DNA of 64,000 nt from Petrolisthes cinctipes (Eukaryota; Arthropoda; Malacostraca; Decapoda; Porcellanidae). Below, in pieces: positions 11,720 through 23,080 of this stretch; position 1 is the stretch's first letter; every line of letters starts with the position of its first letter. The stretch covers positions 3,438,001 to 3,502,000 of the forward strand of contig JAWQEG010000166.1 of the NCBI GenBank assembly GCA_033782935.1. Reading direction: 5' to 3'. The notes beneath the pieces were generated by a model. The model was not told the origin of the DNA. It worked only from the letters and a program-made list of their open reading frames with translations, and searched no databases. Made by a program: the position numbers and the translations under genes.

Positions 11720-13424
11720 ATGTTTTGGGCCTGTATTTTGAAAATACTCTAACTAGGAGTAGGCATGTACAGATCGCTTCTGGGACCCAAAAATATCGAA
11801 TTTTCGGGTGTTTTGAGCCTGAATTTGAGATATAAACGGGTACAGAAGATGCATACACATATCGACTTTGGACACTTAAAATATCGATTTTTAGCATCTT
11901 TTGAGCCTATATTTTGAAAACATTTTAGCACTGACTGGACATGTACAGATCGCTTTTGGGACCCAAAAATATCGAATTTTCAAGTGTTTTGAGCCTGAAT
12001 TTGAGATATAAACGGGTACAGAAGATGCATGCACATATCGACTTTGGACACTTAAAATATCAATTTTTAGCATCTTTTGAGCCTATATTTTTAAAAAATT
12101 CTAGCACTGAGTAGGCATGTACAGATCGCTTCTGGGACCCAAAAATATTGAATTTTCGGGTGTTTTGAGGTTGAATTTGGGTTATAAACGGGTGCTGAAG
12201 TTAAATACACATGTTGACTTTTGTCACCTAAAATATCGATTTTCAGCTTGTTTTGGGCCTGTATTTTGAAAATACTCTAACACGGAGTAAGCAAGTACAG
12301 ATCGCTTCTGGGACCCCAAAATATCGAATTTTCGGGTGTTTTGAGCCTGAATTTGAGATATAAACGGGTACAGAATATACATCCTCATTTTGACTTTTGG
12401 GCACCTAAAAGATCGATTTTCAGTATGTTTTGGGCCTGTATATTGAAAATACTCTAATACGGAGTAGGCATGTACAGATCACTTCTGGGACCCCAAAATA
12501 TCGAATTTTTGGGTGTTTTTGGCCTGAATTTGAGATATCGACTTTGGGCACCTAAAATATCGTTTTTAGCATGTTTTCGGCCTATATTTTGAAAATATTC
12601 TAGCACTGAGTAGGCATGTACAGATCGCTTCTGGGACATCAAAATATCGAATTTTCGGGTGTTTTGAGCCTGAATTTGAGATATAAACGGATAAGAAGAT
12701 GCATGCACATATCGACTTTTGGGCACCTAAAATATCGATTTTGAGCATGTTTTGGGTCTGTATCTTGAAAACATTCTAACTAGGAGTAGGTATGTACAGA
12801 TCGCTTCTAGGACCCAAAAATACCGAATTTTCCGGTGTTTTGAGCCTGAATTTGAGATATAAACGGGTACAGAAGATGCATGCACATATCGACTTTTGGG
12901 AATCTAAAAGATCGATTTTCAGTATGTTTTTTGGGCCTGTATTTTGAAAATACTCTAACACGGAGTCGGCATGTACAGTTCGCTTCTGGGACCCCAAAAT
13001 ATCTAATTTTCAGGTGTTTTGGGCCAGAATTTGAAATATCGACTTGGGTACCTAAAATATCGATTAATAGCATGTTTGGGGCCTATATTTTGAAAATATT
13101 CTAGCACTGAGTAGGCATGTACAGATCACTTCTGGGACCCCAAAATATCGAATTTTCGTGTGTTTTGAGCCTGAATTTGAGATATAAACGGGTATAGAAG
13201 ATGCATGCATATATCGACTTTTGGGCACCTAAAATATCGATTTTGAGCATGTTTTGGGTCTGTATCTTGAAAACATTCTAACTAGGAGTAGGGATGTACA
13301 GATCGCTTCTAGGACCCAAAAATACCGAATTTTCGGGTGTTTTGAGCCTGAATTTGAGATATAAACGGGTACAGAAGATGCATACACATATTGACTTTGG
13401 GCACCTAAAATATCGATTTTCAGC
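11720..13424 (+). repeat. 10-monomer higher-order repeat, copy 1 (about 1,705 bp)
   Basis: This block matches the next 1,705 bp with only a handful of differences seen by eye, for example near 12,205, 12,381, 12,903, 13,003 and 13,070. The unit holds ten monomers, eight of 176/177 bp and two short ones, which predicts about 1,702-1,706 bp and fits the offset. Ordered marks include CTAACTAGGAG, GCACTGACTGGACATG, GAATTTGGGTTATAAACGGG, GGAGTAAGCAAG and GGAGTCGGCATG. Left of 11,716 the match fails (GAGCATG against CAGCATG). Confidence 0.85.
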
Positions 13425-13521
13425 ATGTTTTGGGCCTGTATTTTGAAAATACTCTAACTAGGAGTAGGCATGTACAGATCGCTTCTGGGACCCAAAAATA
13501 TCGAATTTTCGGGTGTTTTGA

Positions 13522-13609
13522 GCCTGAATTTGAGATATAAACGGGTACAGAAGATGCATACACATATCGACTTTGGACACTTAAAATATCGATTTTTAGC
13601 ATCTTTTGA
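13522..13609 (+). repeat. Half-monomer 1 (88 bp) of the exemplar
   Basis: This is the first of two paralogous 88-bp halves. In the consensus it aligns with half 2 at 60 of 88 positions with no gap. Best conserved are the start (GCCT..ATTT), the block ending in ATATCG, GGG..CC, AAAATATCG and TGTTTTG. Half 1 carries the AAACGGGTACAGAAGATGCA segment, which is missing from the 147-bp monomers. The half-unit origin is inferred from this alignment. Confidence 0.88.
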
Positions 13610-13697
13610 GCCTATATTTTGAAAACATTTTAGCACTGACTGGACATGTACAGATCGCTTTTGGGACCCAAAAATATCGAATTTTCAAGTGTTTTGA
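13610..13697 (+). repeat. Half-monomer 2 (88 bp) of the exemplar
   Basis: This is the second 88-bp half, starting at GCCTATATTT exactly 88 bp after GCCTGAATTT. It carries the region that in the consensus forms a dyad around TTTTGAAAA, the TAGGCATGTACAGATCGC block and the CAAAATATCGAATTTT block. The last two correspond position for position to GATGCATGCACATATCGA and TAAAATATCGATTTTT of half 1. It is the half that suffers the 18-bp deletion in 158-bp monomers and the 8-bp deletion seen at a few sites. Confidence 0.88.
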
Positions 13698-15129
13698 GCC
13701 TGAATTTGAGATATAAACGGGTACAGAAGATGCATGCACATATCGACTTTGGACACTTAAAATATCAATTTTTAGCATCTTTTGAGCCTATATTTTTAAA
13801 AAATTCTAGCACTGAGTAGGCATGTACAGATCGCTTCTGGGACCCAAAAATATTGAATTTTCGGGTGTTTTGAGGTTGAATTTGGGTTATAAACGGGTGC
13901 TGAAGTTAAATACACATGTTGACTTTGGTCACCTAAAATATCGATTTTCAGCTTGTTTTGGGCCTGTATTTTGAAAATACTCTAACACGGAGTAAGCAAG
14001 TACAGATCGCTTCTGGGACCCCAAAATATCGAATTTTCGGGTGTTTTGAGCCTGAATTTGAGATATAAACGGGTACAGAATATACGTCCTCATTTTGACT
14101 TTTGGGCACCTAAAAGATCGATTTTCAGTATGTTTTGGGCCTGTATATTGAAAATACTCTAATACGGAGTAGGCATGTACAGATCACTTCTGGGACCCCA
14201 AAATATCGAATTTTTGGGTGTTTTTGGCCTGAATTTGAGATATCGACTTTGGGCACCTAAAATATCGTTTTTAGCATGTTTTCGGCCTATATTTTGAAAA
14301 TATTCTAGCACTGAGTAGGCATGTACAGATCGCTTCTGGGACATCAAAATATCGAATTTTCGGGTGTTTTGAGCCTGAATTTGAGATATAAACGGATAAG
14401 AAGATGCATGCACATATCGACTTTTGGGCACCTAAAATATCGATTTTGAGCATGTTTTGGGTCTGTATCTTGAAAACATTCTAACTAGGAGTAGGTATGT
14501 ACAGATCGCTTCTAGGACCCAAAAATACCGAATTTTCCGGTGTTTTGAGCCTGAATTTGAGATATAAACGGGTACAGAAGATGCATGCACATATCGACTT
14601 TTGGGCATCTAAAAGATCGATTTTCAGTATGTTTTTTGGGCCTGTATTTTGAAAATACTCTAACACGGAGTCGGCATGTACAGTTCGCTTCTGGGACCCC
14701 AAAATATCGAATTTTCAGGTGTTTTGGGCCAGAATTTGAAATATCGACTTGGGTACCTAAAATATCGATTAATAGCATGTTTTGGGCCTATATTTTGAAA
14801 ATATTCTAGCACTGAGTAGGCATGTACAGATCACTTCTGGGACCCCAAAATATCGAATTTTCGGGTGTTTTGAGACTGAATTTGAGATATAAACGGGTAT
14901 AGAAGATGCATGCATATATCGACTTTTGGGCACCTAAAATATCGATTTTGAGCATGTTTTGGGTCTGTATCTTGAAAACATTCTAACTAGGAGTAGGGAT
15001 GTACAGATCGCTTCTAGGACCCAAAAATACCGAATTTTCGGGTGTTTTGAGCCTGAATTTGAGATATAAACGGGTACAGAAGATGCATACACATATTGAC
15101 TTTGGGCACCTAAAATATCGATTTTCAGC

Positions 15130-16833
15130 ATGTTTTGGGCCTGTATTTTGAAAATACTCTAACTAGGAGTAGGCATGTACAGATCGCTTCTGGGACCCAA
15201 AAATATCGAGTTTTCGGGTGTTTTGAGCCTGAATTTGAGATATAAACGGGTACAGAAGATGCATACACATATCGACTTTGGACACTTAAAATATCGATTT
15301 TTAGCATGTTTTGAGCCTATATTTTGAAAACATTCTAGCACTGACTAGACATGTACAGATCGCTTTTGGGACCCAAAAATATCGAATTTTCGGGTGTTTT
15401 GAGCATGAATTTGAGATATAAACGGGTACAGATGATGCATGCACATATCGACTTTGGACACTTAAAATATCGATTTTTAGCATCTTCTGAGCCTATATTT
15501 TGAAAAAATTCTAGCACTGAGTAGGCATGTACAGATCGCTTCTGGGACCCAAAAATATCGAATTTTCGGGTGTTTTGAGGTTGAATTTGGGTTATAAACG
15601 GGTACAGAAAATTAATACACATGTTGACTTTTGTCACCTAAAATATCGATTTTCAGCTTGTTTTGGGCCTGTATTTTGAAAATACTCTAACACGGAGTAA
15701 GCAAGTACAGATCGCTTCTGGGACCCCAAAATATCGAATTTTCGGGTGTTTTGAGCCTGAATTTGAGATATAAACGGGTACAGAAGATGCATCCTCATTT
15801 TGACTTTTGGGCACCTAAAAGTTCGATTTTCAGTATGTTTTGGGCCTGTATATTGAAAATACTCTAACACGGAGTAGGCATGTACAGATCACTTCTGGGA
15901 CCCCAAAATATCGAATTTTGGGTGTTTTTGGCCTGAATTTTAGATATCGACTTTGGGCACCTAAAATATCGATTTTTAGCATGTTTTCGGCCTATATTTT
16001 GAAAATATTCTAGCACTGAGTAGGCATGTACAGATCGCTTCTGGGACCCCAAAATATCGAATTTTCGGGTGTTTTGAGCCTGAATTTGAGATATAAACGG
16101 ATAAGAAGATGCATGCACATATCGACTTTTGGGCACCTAAAATATCGATTTTGAGCATGTTTTGGGTCTGTATCTTGAAAACATTCTAACTAGGAGTAGG
16201 TATGTACAGATCGCTTCTAGGACCCAAAAATACCGAATTTTCCGGTGTTTTGAGCCTGAATTTGAGATATAAACGGGTACAGAATATGCATGCACATATC
16301 GACTTTTGGGCATCTAAAAGATCGATTTTCAGTATGTTTTGGGCCTGTATTTTGAAAATACTCTAACACGGAGTCGGCATGTACAGTTCGCTTCTGAGAC
16401 CCCAAAATATCGAATTTTCAGGTGTTTTGTGCCAGAATTTGAAATATCGACTTTGGGTACCTAAAATATCGATTAATAGCATGTTTTGGGCCTATATTTT
16501 GAAAATATTCTAGCACTGAGTAGGCATGTACAGATCACTTCTGGGACCCCAAAATATCGAATTTTCGGGTGTTTTGAGCCTGAATTTGAGATATAAACGG
16601 GTATAGAAGATGCATGTATATATCGACTTTTGGGCACCTAAAATATCGATTTTGAGCATGTTTTGGGTCTGTATCTTGAAAACATTCTAACTTGGAGTAG
16701 GGATGTACAGATCGCTACTAGGACCCAAAATTACCGAATTTTCGGGTGTTTTGAGCCTGAATTTGAGATATAAACGGGTACAGAAGATGCATACACATAT
16801 TGACTTTGGGCACCTAAAATATCGATTTTCAGC
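15130..16833 (+). repeat. 10-monomer higher-order repeat, copy 3
   Basis: Continues the same order at an offset of 1,705 bp from copy 2 but with more differences, for example GCATGTTTTGAGCC replacing GCATCTTTTGAGCC near 15,305 and GACTAGACATG replacing GACTGGACATG. It is therefore an older sister of copies 1 and 2. A one-base difference in length is present. Confidence 0.78.
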
Positions 16834-17925
16834 ATGTTTTGGGCCTGTATTTTGAAAATACTCTAACTAGGAGTAGGCATGTACAGATCGCTTCTGGGAC
16901 CCAAAAATATCGAATTTTCGGGTGTTTTGAGCCTGAATTTGAGATATAAACGGGTACAGATGATGCATGCACATATCGACTTTGGACACTTAAAATATCG
17001 ATTTTTAGCATGTTTTGACCCTATATTTTGAAAACATTCTAGCACTGACTAGACATGTACAGATCGCTTTTGAGACCCAAAAATATCGAATTTTCGGGTG
17101 TTTTGAGCCGGAATTTGAGATATAAACGGGTACAGATGATGCATGCACATATCGACTTTGGACACTTAAAATATCGATTTTTAGCATCTTTTGAGCCTAT
17201 ATTTTGAAAAAATTCTAGCACTGAGTAGGCATGTACAGATTGCTTCTGGGACCCAAAAATATCGAATTTTCGGGTGTTTTGAGGTTGAATTTGGGTTATA
17301 AACGGGTACAGAAGATGAATACACATGTTGACTTTGGTCACCTAAAATATCGATTTTCAGCTTGTTTTGGGCCTGTATTTTGAAAATACTCTGACACGGA
17401 GTAAGCAAGTACAGATCGCTTCTGGGACCCCAAAGTATCGAATTTTCGGGTGTTTTGAGCCTGAATTTGAGATACAAACGGGTACAGAAGATGCATCAAC
17501 ATTTTGACTTTTGGGCACCTAAAAGATCGATTTTCAGTATGTTTTGGGCCTGTATATTAAAAATACTCTAACACGGAGTAGGCATGTACAGATCGCTTCT
17601 GGGACCCCAAAATATCGAATTATTGGGTGTTTTTTGCCGGAATTAGAGATATCGACTTTGGGCACCTAAAATATCGATTTTTAGCATGTTTTCGGCCTAT
17701 ATTTTGAAAATATTCTAGTACTGAGTAGGCATGTACAGATCGCTTCTGGGACCCCAAAATATCGAATTTTCGGGAGTTTTGAGCCTGAATTTAAGATATA
17801 AACGGGTACAGAAGATGCATGCACATATCGACTTTTGGGCACCTAAAATATCGATTTTGAGCATGTTTTGGGTCTGTATCTTGAAAACATTCTAACTAGG
17901 AGTAGGTATGTACAGATCGCTTCTG
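16834..17925 (+). repeat. 10-monomer higher-order repeat, copy 4, truncated
   Basis: Matches copy 3 at an offset of 1,704 bp up to about 17,925. There GGTATGTACAGATCGC is followed by TTCTGGGACCCCC instead of the expected TTCTAGGACCC. After that the order jumps back to the GACTAGACATG type, so the next segment matches 17.0-17.7 kb at an offset of about 1,030 bp. The HOR is cut after about six monomers. Confidence 0.72.
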
Positions 17926-18790
17926 GGACCCCCAAAATATCGAATTTTCGGGTGTTTTGAGCCTGAATTTGAAATATAAACGGGTCCAGAAGATGCATAC
18001 ACATATCGACTTTGGACACTTAAAATAACGATTTTTAGCATGTTTTGAGCCTATATTTTGAAAACATTCTAGCACTGACTAGACATGTACAGATCGCTTT
18101 TGGGATCCAAAAATATCGAATTTTCGGGTGTTTTGAGCCTGAATTTGAGATATAAACGGGTACAGATGATGCATGCACATATCGACTTTGGACACTTAAA
18201 ATATCGATTTTTAGCATCTTTTGAGCCTATATTTTGAAAAAATTCTAGCACTGAGTAGGCATGTACAGATCGCTTATGGGATCCAAAAATATCGAATTTT
18301 CGGGTGTTTTGAGGTTGAATTTGGGTTATAAACGGGTGCAGAAGATGAATACACATGTTGACTTTGGTCACCTAAAATATCGATTTTCAGCTTGTTTTGG
18401 GTCTGTATTTTGAAAATACTCTAACACGGAGTAAGCAAGTACAGATCGCTTCTGGGACCCCAAAATATCGAATTTTTGGGTGTTTTGAGCTTGAATTTGA
18501 GATATAAACGGGTACAGAAGATGCATCAACGTTTTGACTTTTGGGCACCTAAAAGATCGATTTTCAGTATGTTTTGGGCCTGTATATTGAAAATACTCTA
18601 GCACGGAGTAGGCATGTACAGATCGCTTCTGGGACCCCAAAATATCGAATTTTTGGGTGTTTTTGGCCGGTATTTGAGATATCGACTTTGGGCACCTAAA
18701 ATATCGATTTTCAGCATGTTTTGGGCCTGTATTTTGAAAATACTCTAACTAGGAGTAGGCATGTAGAGATCGCTTCTGGGACCCAAATAT
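17926..18790 (+). repeat. Partial HOR segment after the truncated copy
   Basis: Repeats the succession GACTAGACATG, GTTATAAACGGG, TAAGCAAG, CAGTATG-type, short monomer. Its offset is about 1,030 bp from the previous copy, about six monomers. It carries private GGGATCC marks near 18,110 and 18,280. Only satellite is present. Confidence 0.7.
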
Positions 18791-21700
18791 ATCGAATTTT
18801 CGGGTGTTTTGAGCCTGAATTTGAGATATAAACGGGTACAGAAGATGCATACACATATCGACTTTGGACACTTAAAATATCGATTTTTAGCATCTTTTGA
18901 GCCTATATTTTGAAAACATTCTAGCACTGACTGGACATGTACAGATCGCTTTTGGGACCCAAAAATATCGAATTTTCAGGTGTTTTGAGCCTGAATTTGA
19001 GATATAAACGGGTACAGAAGATGCATGCACATATCGACTTTTGGGCACCTAAAATATCGATTTTGAGCATGTTTTGGGTCTGTATCTTGAAAACATTCTA
19101 ACTAGGAGTAGGTATGTACAGATCGCTTCTAGGACCCAAAAATACCGAATTTTCCGGTGTTTTGAGCCTGAATTTGAGATATAAACGGGTACAGAAGATG
19201 CATGCACATATCGACTTTTGGGCATCTAAAAGATCGATTTTCAGTATGTTTTGGGCCTGTATTTTGAAAATACTCTAACACGGAGTCGGCATGTACAGTT
19301 CGCTTCTAGGACCCCAAAATATCGAATTTTCAGGTGTTTTGGGCCATAATTTGAAATATCGACTTTGGGTACCTAAAATATCGATTAATAGCATGTTTTG
19401 GGCCTATATTTTGAAAATATTCTAGCACTAAGTAGGCATGTACAGATCGCTTCTGGGACCCCAAAATATCGAATTTTCGGGTGTTTTGAGCCTGAATTTG
19501 AGATATAAACGGGTATAGAAGATGCATGCATATATCGACTTTTGGGCACCTAAAATATCGATTTTGAGCATGTTTTGGGTTTGTATCTTGAAAACATTCT
19601 AACTAGGAGTAGGGATGTACAGATCGCTTCTAGGACCCAAAAATACCGAATTTTCGGGTGTTTTGAGCCTGAATTTGAGATATAAACGGGTACAGAAGAT
19701 GCATACACATATTGACTTTGGGCACCTAAATATCGATTTTCAGCATGTTTTGAGCCTGTATTTTGAAAATACTCTAACTAGGAGTAGGCATGTACAGATC
19801 GCTTCTGGGACCCAAAAATATCGAATTTTCAATTGTTTTGAGCCTGAATTTGAAATATAAACGGGTACAGATGATGCATGCACTTATTAACTTTGGGCAC
19901 CTAAAATATCGATTTTCAGCATGTTTTTGGCCTGTATTTTGAAAATACTCTAACTAGGAGTAGGCATGTACAGATCGCTTCTGGGACCCAAAAATATCGA
20001 ATTTTCGGGTGTTTTGAGCCTGAATTTGAGATATAAACGGGTACAGATGATGCATGCACATATCGACTTTGGACACTTAAAATATCGATTTTTAGCATCT
20101 TTTGAGCCTATATTTTGAAAAAATTCTAGCACTGAGTAGGCATGTACAGATCGCTTCTGGGACCCAAAAATATCGAATTTTCGGGTGTTTTGAGGTTGAA
20201 TTTGGGTTATAAACGGGTACAGAAGATGAATACACATGTTGACTTTGGTCACCTAAAATATCGATTTTCAGCTTGTTTTGGGCCAGTATTTTGAAAATAC
20301 TCTAACACGGAGTAAGCAAGTACAGATCGCTTTTGGGACCCCAAAATATCGAATTTTCGGGTGTTTTGAGCCTGAATTTGAGATATAAACGGGTACAGAA
20401 GATGCATCAACATTTTGACTTTTGGGCACCTAAAAGATCGATTTTCAGTATGTTTTGGGCCTGTATATTGAAAATACTCTAACACGGAGTAGGCATGTAC
20501 AGATCGCTTCTGGGACCCCAAAATATCGAATTTTTGGGTGTTTTTGGCCGGAATTTGAGATATCGACTTTGGGCACCTAAAATATCTATTTTTAGCATGT
20601 TTTGGGCCTATATTTTGAAAATATTCTAGCACTGAGTAGGCATGTACAGATCGCTTCTGGGACCCCAAAATATCGAATTTTCGGGAGTTTTGAGCCTGAA
20701 TTTAAGATATAAACGGGTACAGAAGATGCATGCACATATCGACTTTTGGGCACCTAAAAAATCGATTTTGAGCATGTTTTGGGTCTGTATCTTGAAAACA
20801 TTCTAACTAGGAGTAGGGATGGACAGATCGCTTCTAGGACCCAAAAATACCGAATTTTGGGGTGTTTTGAGCCTGAATTTGAGATATAAACGGGTACAGA
20901 AGATGCATACACATATTGACTTTGGGCACCTAAAATATCGATTTTCAGCATGTTTTGGGCCTGTATTTGGAAAATACTCTAACTAGGAGTAGGCATGTAC
21001 AGATCGCTTCTGGGACCCAAAAATATCGAATTTTCAGGTGTTTTGAGCCTGAATTTGAGATATAAACGGGTACAGATGATGCATGCACATATTAACTTTG
21101 GGCACCTAAAATATCGATTTTCAGCATGTTTTTGGCCTGTATTTTGAAAATACTCTAACTAGGAGTAGGCATGTACAGATCGCTTCTGGGACCCAAAAAT
21201 ATCGAATTTTTGGGTGTTTTTGGCCGGAATTTGATATATCGACTTTGGGCACCTAAAATATCGATTTTTAGCATGTTTTCTGCCTATATTTTGAAAATAT
21301 TCTAGCATTGAGTAGGCATGTACAGATCGCTTCTGGGACCCCAAAATATCGAATTTTCGGGTGTTTTGAGCCTGAATTTGAGATATAAACGGGTACAGAA
21401 GATGCATGCACATATCGACTTTTGGGAACCAAAAATTTCGATTTTGAGCATGTTTTAGGTCTGTATCTTGAAAACATTCTAACTAGGAGTAGGGATGTAC
21501 AGATCGCTTCTAGGACCCAAAAATACCGAATTTTCGGGTGTTTTGAGCCTGAATTTGAGATATAAACGGGTACAGATGATGCATGCACTTATTAACTTTG
21601 GGCACCTAAAATATCGATTTTCAGCATGTTTTTGGCCTGTATTTTGAAAATACTCTAACTAGGAGTAGGCATGTACAGATCGCTTCTGGGACCCAAAAAT

Positions 21701-23080
21701 ATCGAATTTTCGGGTGTTTTGAGCCTGAATTTGAGATATAAACGGGTACAGATGATGCATGCACATATCGACTTTGGACACTTAAAATATCGATTTTTAG
21801 CATCTTTTGAGCCTATATTTTGAAAAAATTCTAGCACTGAGTAGGTATGTACAGATCACTTCTGGGACCCCAAAATATCGAATTTTCGTGTGTTTTGAGC
21901 CTGAATTTGAGATATAAACGGGTATAGAAGATGCATGCATATATCGACTTTTGGGCACCTAAAATATCGATTTTGAGCATGTTTTGGGTCTGTATCTTGA
22001 AAACATTCTAACTAGGAGTAGGGATATACAGATCGCTTCTAGGACCCAAAAATACCGAATTTTCGGGTGTTTTGAGCCTGAATTTGAGATATAAACGGGT
22101 ACAGAAGATGCATACACATATTGACTTTGGGCACCTAAAATATCGATTTTCAGCATGTTTTGGGCCTGTATTTTGAAAATACTCTAACTAGGAGTAGGCA
22201 TGTACAGATCGCTTCTGGGACCCAAAAATATCGAATTTTCGGGTGTTTTGAGCCTGAATTTGAGATATAAACGGGTACAGAAGATGCATACACATATCGA
22301 CTTTGGACACTTAAAATATCGATTTTTAGCATCTTTTGAGCCTATATTTTGAAAACATTTTAGCACTGACTGGACATGTACAGATCGCTTTTGGGACCCA
22401 AAAATATCGAATTTTCAAGTGTTTTGAGCCTGAATTTGAGATATAAACGTGTACAGAAGATGCATGCACATATCGACTTTGGACACTTAAAATATCAATT
22501 TTTAGCATCTTTTGAGCCTATATTTTTAAAAAATTCTAGCACTGAGTAGGCATGTACAGATCGCTTCTGGGACCCAAAAATATTGAATTTTCGGGTGTTT
22601 TGAGGTTGAATTTGGGTTATAAACGGGTGCTGAAGTTAAATACACATGTTGACTTTGGTCACCTAAAATATCGATTTTCAGCTTGTTTTGGGCCTGTATT
22701 TTGAAAATACTCTAACACGGAGTAAGCAAGTACAGATCGCTTCTGGGACCCCAAAATATCGAATTTTCGGGTGTTTTGAGCCTGAATTTGAGATATAAAC
22801 GGGTACAGAATATACGTCCTCATTTTGACTTTTGGGCACCTAAAAGATCGATTTTCAGTATGTTTTGGGCCTGTATATTGAAAATACTCTAATACGGAGT
22901 AGGCATGTACAGATCACTTCTGGGACCCCAAAATATCGAATTTTTGGGTGTTTTTGGCCTGAATTTGAGATATCGACTTTGGGCACCTAAAATATCGTTT
23001 TTAGCATGTTTTCGGCCTATATTTTGAAAATATTCTAGCACTGAGTAGGCATGTACAGATCGCTTCTGGGACATCAAAAT
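18791..23080 (+). repeat. 4,290-bp tandem duplication, copy a
   Basis: Matches 23,081-27,370 at an offset of 4,290. The left border lies where ACCCAAATAT (18,781) differs from ACATCAAAAT (23,071). It spans the junction of the 8,730-bp duplication at 21,846/21,847, so it must be the later event. Differences noticed include GGGATATACAG at 22,021, AAACGTGTACAG near 22,449 and TTTTGGGGTG near 20,859. Confidence 0.86.

Larger units (their letters stand above)
13522..13697 (+). repeat. Exemplar of the full-length 176-bp monomer
   Basis: This unit starts at GCCTGAATTT and ends just before the next copy of the same decamer at 13,698, giving exactly 176 bp. I use this phase for all monomer positions quoted elsewhere. 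Because 176 is not a multiple of three, an open frame on either strand shifts at every monomer, so most antisense frames stop after about 60 codons. A common 177-bp variant has one extra T in the GACTTT(T)GGG segment. The phase is arbitrary; the true unit of amplification cannot be fixed from a circularly permuted repeat. Confidence 0.95.
13425..15129 (+). repeat. 10-monomer higher-order repeat, copy 2
   Basis: Tandem neighbour of the 11.7-13.4 kb HOR, same ten monomers in the same order. I traced the half-2 types in order: CTAACTAGGAG; GACTGGACATG; the AAAAAATTC type; TAAGCAAG; AATACGGAG; TTTTCGGCC; TCTGTATCTTG/GGTATG; GAGTCGGCATG; AATAGCATG; then TCTGTATCTTG/GGGATG. Two of the ten are the short class. 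Confidence 0.85.
13117..21846 (+). repeat. 8,730-bp tandem duplication, copy 1
   Basis: Bases 13,117-21,566 match 26,137-34,586 base for base at an offset of 13,020, with only scattered single differences noticed (near 13,284, 14,237, 16,310, 16,381, 16,715 and 20,859). Sequence after 21,846 also restarts as 13,117 onward at an offset of 8,730, and this holds to 23,080. Both facts fit one 8,730-bp tandem duplication followed by a 4,290-bp insertion between the copies (8,730 + 4,290 = 13,020). The HOR copies at 13.4-18.8 kb lie inside. Confidence 0.85.

Noticed and set aside
13522..13697. Relationship to grass centromere satellites, from the short string GTTTTGGACCT
   Set aside because: The resemblance is a dozen bases recalled from memory and the rest does not match. 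A database search of the monomer consensus would be needed; I do not claim a family or host.
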